DNA of 64,000 nucleotides from Mikania micrantha (taxonomy: Eukaryota > Streptophyta > Magnoliopsida > Asterales > Asteraceae). The stretch spans positions 9,672,001-9,736,000 of the forward strand of contig CM018686.1 in the NCBI GenBank assembly GCA_009363875.1, read 5' to 3'. This document shows, piece after piece, positions 1 through 10,599 of this stretch. The position numbers and the translations under genes are program-made. Under the pieces are notes generated by a model. That model saw only the letters and a list, made by a program, of their open reading frames with translations, was not told where the DNA came from and did no database searches. Position 1 is the stretch's first letter; each line of letters opens with the position of its first letter.

Positions 1-3000
1 TGATTTGAATGATCAGGATCCTCATTTGTCTGTGAATGCAGTGATGGGGGCTCAATCTTTTGCTACTATGAGAATTAAAGGTCATTTGGGCAATAGACAG
101 TTGCACATTCTTATTGATTCGGGTTATACGCATAACTTCATTGATAGCAAATTAGCCAAATATTTACAATGTGAGGTGCGGGATATTGTTCCTTTAAAAA
201 TTAGTGTAGCTGATGGAAAGGAGCTATTATGTACGCATATGTGTCCTCACTCCTCAGTTCCAATGGTGCATGCAAGGTAAGTGGTTCACTACTGAAGTCT
301 TACTTATACTATTAGGAAATTAGGACATGATTTTGGGGATTCAATGGTTTTTACCTTTGAATGATATTCTTTGGAATTTTAATAAAATGACAATGCAGTT
401 TGTGGTTGATAATGAACAATGTGAATTAAAGGGAATTGTGGATAACAAGCTATATGTTTGTACTATTGAGCAAGTGCAGAAGATTGTCCATAAACAGGTA
501 CATACTTCTTTACAATTGTGTAATTTGCAATTGTTAGAAGGTGATGAAGGTAATCATTACGGTTCCAGGATACTCCAAGAACAGAAATATGATGTTATTG
601 ACAAGTTATTGCAACAATATGAAGATGTATTTGCAATACCCATGGGTTTACCTCCTTCTAGAATTTTTGATCATAAAATTATGTTGAAAGAAGGCACTAA
701 TCCAATTAATCAGAAACCATACAGATATCCGGCAGGCCAAAAGGATATTATAGAAAAGATGACTAAGGAATTAATTGATTCGAGAGTTATTCTTGATAGT
801 CACAGTGCTGTTGCAGCTCCGGTGGTTTTAGTAAAGAAGAAGGATGGTCAATGGCGTATGTGTGTGGACTATAGAAGATTGAATGAGGCCATGGTCAAGG
901 ATAAATTTCCCATGCCCTTAATTGAAGAACTTTTGGATGAATTGGGAAGGGCAGTAATTTTTTCTAAGCTAGACAGCCTAGACCTCAGGTCTGGCTATCA
1001 TCAAGTTCGTATGCATAGTGATGATATACATAAGACGACATTTAGAACTCATAAAGGACACTTCGAGTTCTTAGTAATGCCCTTTGGGCTTACAAATGCT
1101 CCTGCAACTTTTTAATCCCTAATGAATCATGTTTTCAAACCCCTACTCCGTATGTGTGTGTTGGACCGTTGGTATTCTTTGATGACATTTTGGTATTCAG
1201 CAAATCATTACACGCTCATGTGTCTCTCTTACAACAAGTTTTGGATAATTTTAAGATCCAATCAATTGTTTGCCAAACGTTCGAAGTGTACTTTTGCGGG
1301 AACAACAGTAGAATATTTGGGGTACATAATTTCTGCTCATGGAGTTCACACTGATCCAAAGAAAGTCAAAGTAATTCAAATTTGGCCAACTCCAGTAAAT
1401 CTTAAACAATTACAGGGTTTTCTGGGATTAGCAGGATACTATAGGCGTTTTATTCGGGGTTTTGGAGTGTTGGCCAGGCCATTAACGGATTTATTAAAAA
1501 AGATGCTTTTGTTTGGAGTTATCAAGCTGAAGTTGCTTTTCAAAGTATGAAACAGGCTCTATCTACAGCCCCAGTTTTAGCTCTTCCAGATTATTCTCAA
1601 CAATTTGTAGTTGAGACTGATGCATCCAATAAAGGGTTGGGGGCTGTGTTGATGCAGAATAATCATCCGATATCTTTCATTAGTAAAGTGTTATCTCCTA
1701 AACAACAAACTCTATCCATTTATGAGAAGGAGTTGTTGGCCATTTTAATGGCTGTCAAACATTGGCATTACTATCTCTTACCAGCACATTTCATTATTAA
1801 AACATATCAACAGAGTTTAAAACATTTGTTGAGTCAAAAAATTACGACTCCTCTACAGCATACTTGGTTGTCGAAATTAATGAAGTATGATTACGAAATT
1901 GTTTATAAACAGGGCAAGGAAAACTTAGTTGCTGATGCTTTATCTTGGGTTCAAGGTGCTACATTATTTAATATGCTTCTTTCCAGTATCGAGCCTCTTT
2001 TATTTCAAAGAGTTCAAGATTCATGGTATGATGATCCAATTATTTCTACCTTGTTGCATTCTTTGAAGAATGGTCAATCTCATAAGCATTTTTTGTGGGA
2101 TGGTCATACAATGAGAAGGAAACATAAATTGATGGTCGGAAGTAATGCTGCTTTGAGGAATGATCTTATTTCGTTATTTCATTCATTTGCTATGGGGGGT
2201 CATTCCGGTATGCATGCAACATTACAAAGATTAAGAGGTGTTTTTTATTGGAAGGGAATGACGAAGCAGATTCGGGTCTTTATTAGAAATTGTGATGTTT
2301 GTAAAAGAGCCAAAGGGGAAAATGTTGCTTATCCTGGGTTGTTGCAGCCATTGAAAATTCCTACTTCCATTTTCTCGGATACTTCAATGGATTTTGTAGG
2401 GGGGGGGGGGGGTTTACCTAAATCTCAAGGAAAGGATACTATTTTAGTGGTTGTTGATAGATTAACAAAGTATTGTCATTTATTACCACTTAAGCATACT
2501 TTTTTTGCTAGGGATGTAGCTCAACTTTTCTTGGATTCAGTTTATAAGTTGCATGGATGCCCTACCTCTATTGTGTCTGACAGAGATACCATTTTTCTTA
2601 GTAATTTTTGGCAAGAATTAATGGCATTACAAGGAGTTTCTTTAGCTATGTCTACTGCTTTTCATCCTCGATCTGATGGACAAACAGAGGTAGTTAATCA
2701 TTGCATTGAAGCATATCTTCGTTGTATGGTGATGGAAAGGCCGAATACTTGGGTTACTTGGTTACCCTTAGCAGAATGGTGGTACAATACCACCTTTCAT
2801 TCGGGTATTTGTATGACACCATTTAAGGCACTTTATGGGTATGATCCTCCAATTTACAGTCCTTATGTTCCTAAAGATTCTTCGGATCAAGTTGTGGATA
2901 TTTTTATTCGTAATAGGGAGGATACCATCCAGCTTTTGCGTTACAATTTGGAAAAAGCTCAGGCTCGTATGTGTCATCAGGCTAATAAGAAACGTTCAGA

Positions 3001-3437
3001 GAGGTTTTTTTGAAGTGGGCTCCTGGGTTTATTTGAAGTTACAACCGTATATGCAGAATTCCCTACGTATGCATAAGCATTCGAAATTAACCCCAAAGTA
3101 TTTTGGTCCTTTTTTGGTGTTAGAAAAGATTGGTTCAGTTGCTTATCGTTTGGATTTACCTAAGGAAGTGCTTATTCACTCTACATTTCATGTGTCTTTA
3201 TTGAAGGCTGCTAATGGACCTCCAAAACATATTATTCCTTTACCTACTGATTCAAGGTTTATTCATTATCCTTCTGAGGCTTTGGATCTTCGTATGGTTA
3301 AACGAAGGAATAGAGCTGCTGTGCAAGTGTTGGTTCATTGGGCTAATTGTTCTGCTGTTGATGCTACTTGGGAGTTTTTGGAGGATATGCAGTTTCTTTT
3401 TCTATATTTTCTTTCTTGGGGTCAAGAAAGTTGTTAA
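1..3437 (+). pseudogene. Ty3/gypsy chromovirus pol, decayed
   Basis: Remnant of a retrotransposon polyprotein entering from the left edge. Domain order is aspartic protease (DSG near 119), reverse transcriptase (YRRLNEA at about 870, FFDDIL at about 1180), RNase H (ETDASNKGLG at about 1615), integrase with an H-H-C-C finger (2200-2310) and a D-D-E core (MDF near 2390, SDRD near 2577, DGQTE near 2676), then a chromodomain-like end (about 3290-3400). This order defines a Ty3/gypsy chromovirus. The frame is broken many times: a shift near 255, TAG near 323, a 9-nt duplication near 970, TAA at 1113, shifts near 1165, 1240 and 1535, and one in a T run near 3006. RNase H ends DALSW rather than the usual DALSR. 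A run of 14 G lies at 2399-2412 but keeps the frame. It cannot encode a working polyprotein. No LTR was recognised in the 170 bases after the stop. Confidence 0.9.
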
Positions 3438-3610
3438 CCGGGTGTTTAACTTATTTCAAATTTTGTTTACGTTATTTCAAAATTGTCATATAAATGTATG
3501 TTATGTTTTATATGAACTCCCCTAAATATACTAACATCATTTTCTTTATTATTTCCTTCCAGTTGCTTTGGCGTGTATGAATTTAGAACGTTTTACTTCT
3601 TTATAATATA

Positions 3611-4065
3611 CTAGGTTAGTTCCCGTGAATTACACGTATTAAATAAAAAAAAATATAACGAATAATTATCAATTAAAATTTAGAAAAAAAATTTAAGATG
3701 ATTTTTAATATAAAATACGATTACAATTTCGTATTATTTAATATTTTAAGTATTATAATAATATTATTATGTCTTTAAACAACATTTTTTATAGTTTGTT
3801 TTTCCTTAATCATTGTGTTCAAATAATTTTTTTTAAAAATTTTTATAATTTATAATATATATTTTTAAAAAGTGTGTTTTTAATATTAATATATTTTAAT
3901 GTATAAAAAATTATTTTAAAAATGCATAAAAGTATATTTAATATTTAATATTATTATTTAATTTTAGATGTAATTAATAGGAGAGAGAAGCGGGAAATAA
4001 ATGTTGAGATGCTCTAGAATCATGCCATGTGGCAATAAAAACCTTTATTTATTAATATAGTTAGA
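3611..4065 (-). mobile_element. Small non-autonomous Helitron
   Basis: Read on the minus strand the element begins TCTAACTATATTAATAAA (at 4065) and ends CTAG (at 3611). Just before the end is a GC-rich hairpin (CGTG..CACG, about 3621-3636). The flanks are host A and T, as expected for insertion between A and T without duplication. There is no coding capacity in 455 bp, so movement would need proteins from elsewhere. The ends fit plant Helitron rules well; the interior is plain AT-rich DNA. Confidence 0.7.
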
Positions 4066-5170
4066 TTAGATTAGGTATGCTCTTTAACCAACAATTCAAC
4101 ACGTTGAACAAACAAAATAGTTCTTGTTTTATGCACTGATTTGGTTGATTTGTGATTCTATTTTGCATTCAAAAGAAGAATTTTAATTCATTCTGATTAG
4201 ATCTACATGTCTATTGATTCGAATGGTTATTGAGTTTGTTTTGTAGTTATGTGCATGATTAGGCATGTGAGTACAGTTGTTTGTTCAAGATCATGATGAT
4301 GGGGTGTTAAAATGTTGGAAAACCTAATGTTCTTTCAAGATTTACGAGGTATGAACTTAGTTTTAGGCAAAATAAACGGTAGGAGTCGAGTTTGCTACTC
4401 GCATTGTTAAGGTACAATCTAGTATTGATGTTTATTGTGATTATGCATCTAAAATATGTATGATTTGAACAACTGTTTTTGTTGGTGTATCATCAAATTG
4501 CTCCTGTTGATTCTCATATGTCTGAATCTAATTGAAAATGTTTCAGGTTGTGCACATCAACTGTTTTAACTTCAATGTACGCTGAATATGATTAAGGATT
4601 GCAGTTTCTGTCATTTAGCAACTTCCCGGTATCACTGCAGTAAATGCACAAGGGTCTCGTGATAAAGCATAATGCAAATCAACGCTTTGCCACTAGTGGA
4701 AATACTGCATTTCTTTTTAAAGAAAATGGTAAAATTCATAGTCTTCCAACTAATTACCAAATAAGTGTTGAATTAAAATATCAAAATCTTCCTAAAAGCA
4801 TATAACCAAGTAAGCAACTAAAATTAACAGTTGACTCACAAATTACCAAATAAGTGAGTTGCACAATAAGCTATTTTTAAAATCTTTTAGAAAGATATAA
4901 ACTCAATGAATACTAATGAGAAAAAGGATCTTCACCCTGCCCATACTTTCTTAACCATAAACCATAGTTGACTTTTTTAAATATTTAAAGTTGTCTCGTT
5001 CTTATCACCTTTTAAACATTATATAGCAACCGGTTTGAACAAAGACCCAATAACAACATATGTAAAGGCTCTTGTTAGTGTTCTTTGGTTTCTTTAATTT
5101 CTATTAGAGAAAAAATATTCATTTTAATCTTTGTATAATATACTTATTCTTCGTTATTATAAATGTTTGT
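4066..5170. other. Intergenic, no feature recognised
   Basis: AT-rich sequence with no convincing reading frame, RNA gene or element end. It may include the lost left half of the CACTA remnant that follows, but no CACTA-type terminus was found here. Confidence 0.5.
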
Positions 5171-6654
5171 GATGAGAGATAAATCCAGAGACTCAAATGT
5201 CACCTAGCCTTTAGAAGTTTACTACAAGCTACATTATAATGATAAGAAACAAGGATGGCTAAACGAGCATGCAAAAGCTGAATATGTAAATATTTCTATA
5301 CCAAAAACCTTTGATTTAGAGTTTTATTTAATTTAAATATATCTTTTGGATGCTATTATTTATAAATGTTGTTCTCATGCTTTTTTATGTTAGGAAAATA
5401 TTATTGCTCATAAAAAGGATGCCATGGATAAACTAACATATGAAGGAACAATTATTAACACTAATATGGAACGAAAGCTTGAAAAAGAAGTAAGCAAAAA
5501 TGTTTGTGATAAGAGGAAAACAATAGAGTCAGGCTTGGATGTATGCATTTAGCCAGTGACGATGAAAACAAATGATTGGATGAAATCTTAAGACGAGTCC
5601 TCTCAAGAAGAAGCCACAACAAGGGATACCAATGAAGATTTAAAAAATTAGGTTAATGAACTTAAGGAGCAACTCAAACAGAGCAATGAAAAACGTTATA
5701 GAATGTCAGATTTCTTGCTCGTAAAATTTCCTGATTTTGAGAGGATAATCTTTAAATCTTTGAGTGTTGATGCTCTTGGTTCACATGGATTGTCCGGTAA
5801 TAGTTACCGCACCACCTAGAAAATCCGTTGAAACGTTTGTTAGTTTTGTTTTTAATTAACTAGTACTATTTAAAACTCTAGATTTGATCAACTTTTATGG
5901 TGTTTATTGGTTATTTCTTTGATATTAATGCTTCAATTGGAGATATTGGAATGCAAGAAACAAAATTATGAATGATATTGTGATTCTATTTAAATATTTA
6001 TTCACATAAGTCATTTGTATAACAACTTACATTGGGACTACTTTTCAATTCATCAAGGCTTATTATTTACAAAACATTGGGTACTGAAAATAAATTTTAT
6101 CCAAGATTGATTATCGAATTCTAATAATCTATAGTAAGCAGTAAAATAATATGTAATTAGGGAATGATTTTTAGTCCTTAAAAGAATCATATAAGGACTG
6201 AAATTGTGTGGAATTGGGAACTAATTTTATGTCTTTAACACGTATTTTTGGAGACTGATTTAATACATGAACACGAACCTATCAAAACATATTACGGACT
6301 ATATACACAACTTTAAATGACTGATTTTAGTTCTTAAAACTACGTTTTAGGGACTGAAATGCCTAAATATTCGAGACTGATTTGCAGTTGCACATGAAAT
6401 GTATAGGGGACTAAGATGATGTGGTACCGAGAGACAAATTGAGGACAGAATTTTTGGGTATCGGAAACTGAACTGTGGTTCGTGTTCGTGCAACACAATG
6501 GGGACTGATTTTCAGTTACTAGGACTACTATCTAGGACTAGGTATCCGTCACTGATTTTTCAGTCCCTAATCAGTCTTTGATAACCTTAAGCTACTGATT
6601 GTAAAGTATTAGGGACTAAGTTTTTAATCCTAACAACCCTAGTTTTTTGTAGTA
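5171..6654 (+). mobile_element. CACTA element remnant, right end
   Basis: The right terminus reads TTTTTTGTAGTA at 6643-6654, the reverse complement of a CACTACAAAAAA-type inverted repeat with its first base changed. The preceding 500 bp (about 6160-6640) carry many copies of a GGGACTGA-like subterminal motif in both orientations, the usual arrangement at CACTA ends. Upstream is the transposon-protein remnant. The left terminus was not found, so the element is truncated or overwritten and the start given is approximate. Confidence 0.6.
5180..5818 (+). pseudogene. CACTA (En/Spm, Ptta-type) transposon protein remnant
   Basis: Two blocks of former coding sequence. Block one (about 5180-5290) reads YYKLHYNDKKQGWLNEHAKA, which resembles the KGGWVNE..AK motif of the plant Ptta/En/Spm protein family (Transposase_24). 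Block two (about 5396-5818) has a charged helix-rich stretch ending near SVDALGSHG. Between them lies an AT-rich gap with the look of an intron. Several in-frame stops in block two mark it as dead. The family assignment rests on a short motif and on the CACTA-like terminus that follows. Confidence 0.5.
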
Positions 6655-6728
6655 TATATTACGCCATGATTTTATACACATTTATCCATGTTAAAATTAG
6701 TACTTTCGCAATCCTATATATATATATA

Positions 6729-8229
6729 GGGGAGGGATATTTTAAAAAGGCTAAAAACCATGAGAAGTGTGAGAAGCAACAAGGAAGTGACATGTGTACA
6801 TTAGGTTAAAGGGTATAGATGTCAAAATAAAAAAGGAGGTTGCACATGCAAGTCACATGCAATTTTATCCATCTTTTTTAAACGTTCGTAACTATTTTAC
6901 ACGTTAACATTTTTTTAAAAAAATTACACCATAAAATCAAGCGTTTTTTTACCTTTTTAACGAGTATAATATTGCTATATTAAAAAAATTAACAAAACTA
7001 GATGTTCATGAAACTTGCGTTTTTATGGTGTTTTTGAATGCAAAAAACACCATAAACACTTAAGTTTAAACCTGCTGTTTTTTAAGTTTCGTTTTATGGT
7101 ATTATCGAATAAAATATATTGAAAAACACCATAAAGCACATTTATGCTTGATTTTATGCTGTTTTTGCTTTATGGTGTTTTTGTAGGATGAAACTAAATG
7201 TTTTATAGTGTTTTTGAGCACTAAACAAAATAATAACGTTTAATTTTGCACTTGGTGTTTTTAAACTTCATAATTTTACATAGGGGCATTTTATGGTGTT
7301 TTCTATGTGTATTTGCTGAATAAAAACACAACATATATTTTAAAGATAAAACACCATAAAACATTGTTATTCGAAGAAAATTGTGAACTTAAGAAAAAAC
7401 ATATAGAAAAACACCATAAAGCATCATTTTTCTTTTTGTTTATTCATTAAAAAACACTATAAAACAAGTAATTTTATGAACATCAAAAAAACCATAAAAT
7501 GTTTAGTTTTCATGCACCTATGATAAAACACCAAAATTCGCAAAACACCACGTTGATTTACAAAATAAAACGAATGTATGTATTCAACAACATGTACATT
7601 TGCTAAATGAAAACACCATGTGTATTTCCAAGATAAAAACACCATAAAATATTGTTATCCGAGAAAAAATTAGAAGTGGCGTAAAATAAACACCATAAAA
7701 CATTTGTTAACATTTTTGTTTATTTAGTGAAAAACATCAAAGTGTTTTATGAGCATTCAAAAAAACACCATAAATGCTAAGTTTCATTAACCTACGAAAA
7801 AACCCCATAAAAAACCAGTTTCTTAAAACATATCAAAAATGCCATAAAATGTCATGTGGTGTTTTATGTTCTGCTAGTAGTGTTTCAAAAACGCCATAAA
7901 AATGCAAGTTTTATGAACATCTAGTTTTGTTAATTTTTTTAAACAATTAATATAAGAAATGCTCGATTTTATGGTGTAACTTTTTTAAAAAAATAATAAC
8001 GTATAAAAAAGTCATGAACGTTTAAAAAAGATGGAGGAAAATGCATGTGACTTGCATGTGCATATTTTTTGCTAGATCTTCCCATTCTACCCCTACTGAT
8101 AGTTTTAACTAATAATTAATTACGAAATTACCACCGGATTAATCTCAGCCACAAAACAAATTGATCTAATGGTTGAGATCCCTTCTGACACTTCTCATGG
8201 TTTCTAGACTTTCTAGCCAAACCTTATAC
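6729..8229. mobile_element. Large foldback (palindromic) transposable element
   Basis: The two ends are inverted copies of one another: CCATGAGAAGTGTGAGAAG at 6758-6776 matches, inverted and with one mismatch, the right end near 8190-8205. Inside, about 200 bases at 6839-7040 match 7880-8070 inverted with roughly 85 percent identity by eye. The core is filled with direct and inverted ACACCATAAAA / TTTTATGGTGTT words. It has no reading frame of note. The flanks are TATA repeats, so a target duplication cannot be told apart. It fits a foldback or MULE-like MITE; the superfamily is uncertain. Confidence 0.7.
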
Positions 8230-8538
8230 TATATATATAATGTTTTATTAAAAGACAAGTTTGAAATATTTTGTTCAATGTGAAACGACTCAACAAATAT
8301 TTATAAAAAGTATATGCCTAGGAATGAATAATCACAAAATGTAGGTGGGTTTGAAGTCTTTGGTACGTTACATGGTTTCTATTTATGAGGTTGTTTTGAA
8401 CTTACATAAAATGTGTAAGCATAGGACTTGCAGGCTTTGGAATGACTAATGTGACGAAAACACAATATGCATTTTTGAGTCCTTAATGAAACTCAAACAT
8501 TAACATAGTTAGAATAACCTCAACTCTTTAAGATAAAT

Positions 8539-8648
8539 TATCCTAAACTCTTAAAAGCATTAAGTTGGGGTGAACGCCATGAAGTGTAACCTTTATCCTA
8601 AACTCTTAAAAGCATTAAGTTGGGTGTACGACATGAAATGTAAGCTTT
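8539..8648 (+). repeat. 55-bp tandem duplication
   Basis: ATCCTAAACTCTTAAAAGCA starts at 8540 and again at 8595, and similarity continues through the following CATGAA.TGTAA. It is two slightly diverged copies of one unit with no coding meaning seen. Confidence 0.75.
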
Positions 8649-8785
8649 AGGATTTTAAATAATTATTCTAACTTGTAATCTTACCAAATTAAGAATAAAC
8701 CAAATTCCATGAGAATTCTTTTCATTTTTTAGTATATAAACATATGTCTACAATCATGTCAATGCAAAATTAATATAGTTACAAA

Positions 8786-9075
8786 TCTTTACTATATAAT
8801 AAATAAATGTTTTAGGTAATGTAAAATTTGGTTTCTCCATCTCTTTCTCTTATTAATTATTTATAGGCAATCTTTTATCAGATTTTGATTAGTCGACTCT
8901 TTTTTATTAAATAATACTAATTTTTTTCAATTTGGTAAATTATATGATTATATCATATGTCGTATTTTTTTAATTTTTTATAAAGCATATTTTAGAAATA
9001 TATTATATGTTATTTAAAATAAATAATTTTAAAATTTAGTTAGTCAACCCGTGTAACACACAAGATTTACCCTAG
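8786..9075 (+). mobile_element. Small non-autonomous Helitron
   Basis: It begins TCTTTACTATATAATAAATA after a host A and ends CTAG before a host T at 9076. About 15 bp before the end is a weak hairpin around CCCGTGTAACACAC. Size and ends match the Helitron at 3611-4065, but on the opposite strand and with a different interior. Non-coding. Confidence 0.65.
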
Positions 9076-9801
9076 TATGTAATAAATTATACTAGCATTT
9101 AATTTCTTTAAAAATGAACTAATCTTAATAAAGTAAAACAATTTCATAAGTTTTTTGAAGCAATGGATGCGCGTGTGTGTAACAATGTGCTACATAGAAA
9201 CCCTTAATAAATTATTAAGTAGAAATTTTATTAAGATTTGATTTGAATGTATTTAATGAATAAAATAAATTAATTAAGAAAAGTAATGAATTCATAAAAT
9301 GTTATACAGATAGAAACACTTAATAAGAACTTTATAAATTCTCTATAAAAGAATTTTTTAAACAATTTCTAAAAATTTGTAATCTGAAAGACTAAGTTGT
9401 AATCTTAGAAAAGTGGTTTTTTTTTTTTTTTTTTTTTTTTGGTTTGAATAAGAATATCTAAAAGCTATAATGGTAGATCTTGCCAAGTCACAAAACTTCT
9501 TTCTTCTTCACCGAATTTTGGGTTCGAGTCCAGAATTAACGGTTTCTATTAAAACACATCAAGGAGCGTTTTCTGAATGCAAACAAGAAGTTGTTATTAC
9601 GTTGGAATGAATGGTGGAATGGAATGCGTCATTACGTTGGAATGAAAAGAAACGTGATTGGTTACCACATAGCAATGTAATGTGTTATTAACAAGGAATG
9701 CGATTCTTTCACTTTTGATGATTTTCATTACTTGGAGTATGGGTATTTTTTTTCATTCCTTCTCTTGAAGGAATGATCTAACCAATGATCTCACTCATGC
9801 C
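9076..9801. other. Intergenic; poly-T run and SINE-like B box
   Basis: No gene. A run of more than 20 T lies near 9417-9440. At 9530-9541 GGGTTCGAGTCC matches a tRNA-type B box, so 9460-9560 may be SINE debris. At about 9750-9798 a sequence (CATTCCTTCTCTT.AAGGAATG) recurs at about 20248-20296 on the far side of the LTR nest. Confidence 0.4.
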
Positions 9802-9806
9802 TGAAG

Positions 9807-10599
9807 TGTCACACCCTCAAGTTACCACCTGCGGATTTGTACCAAAAGGGCGAGACATGAACAGGATCTGAGTCTAGTTATATTGCGAGACCTCTGTATG
9901 TTTTTCAAAATACGTAAATTCATTTCATTCAAACAAATGTTTATAAATCAGAGTTTGCAGCAATAAAAACTAACCAATGTAAAACAGTAGCGGAAGCTTA
10001 TTGTAAACACTGATGAAAAACCCATACATCAAAACTAAATAATTATTAAACTAATGTTTGAAAATAAACTGATGCATGAGACTTCCTTCTAGCATCATAT
10101 CCAACCTTGTACCTTAGCGACCTGATAAAACATACTAGCATTGTCAACACAATGGTCGGTGAATTCACATGTTTGTAAGTAAACAATTTAAAATTTATTG
10201 AGTGATGACTACATATACATTGAATATATAATTGATAGCTAGTTAATAACATCTAAGCAAAAGTGTTTCGACACCAAAGCTGACTGTGAGTGTTTAGTTG
10301 CCTCTTCACCATGTCTATCATGAAACAATGGTAAGTGTTTATTGTAAGTTTACACTCGTTTTGACCTCCCGTCAGAGTTAGCACGACTAATGTGAGCGGG
10401 GTTTGCCAAACCCAATATCTATTTAGAAATACCACGCTATGCTTACAACAATGATTTAACGGTCCGATTTGCAAGGTCTTTGTATGATATGTGTGTCACT
10501 TATGCATAAACAATATAAACATGTACTATGTATCCAAATAAAAGAAAATGAGTTTTGTATCCTTTCTCCCCCAAGGGACGAAATGAGTGGGAGAGTGAA
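9807..10599 (-). repeat. Old long LTR, outer part (interrupted)
   Basis: It begins TGTCACACCCTCAAG, the inverted form of a GGGTGTGACA LTR end. The text that follows (AGCGGAAG word, CAACACAATGGTCGGTGAATTCACA near 10140) parallels the solo LTRs in this window. It is cut by the solo LTR at 10600 and resumes at 13534. Its other end is probably the junction near 20079, beyond several nested insertions. It is older than the solo LTR inside it. Confidence 0.5.
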
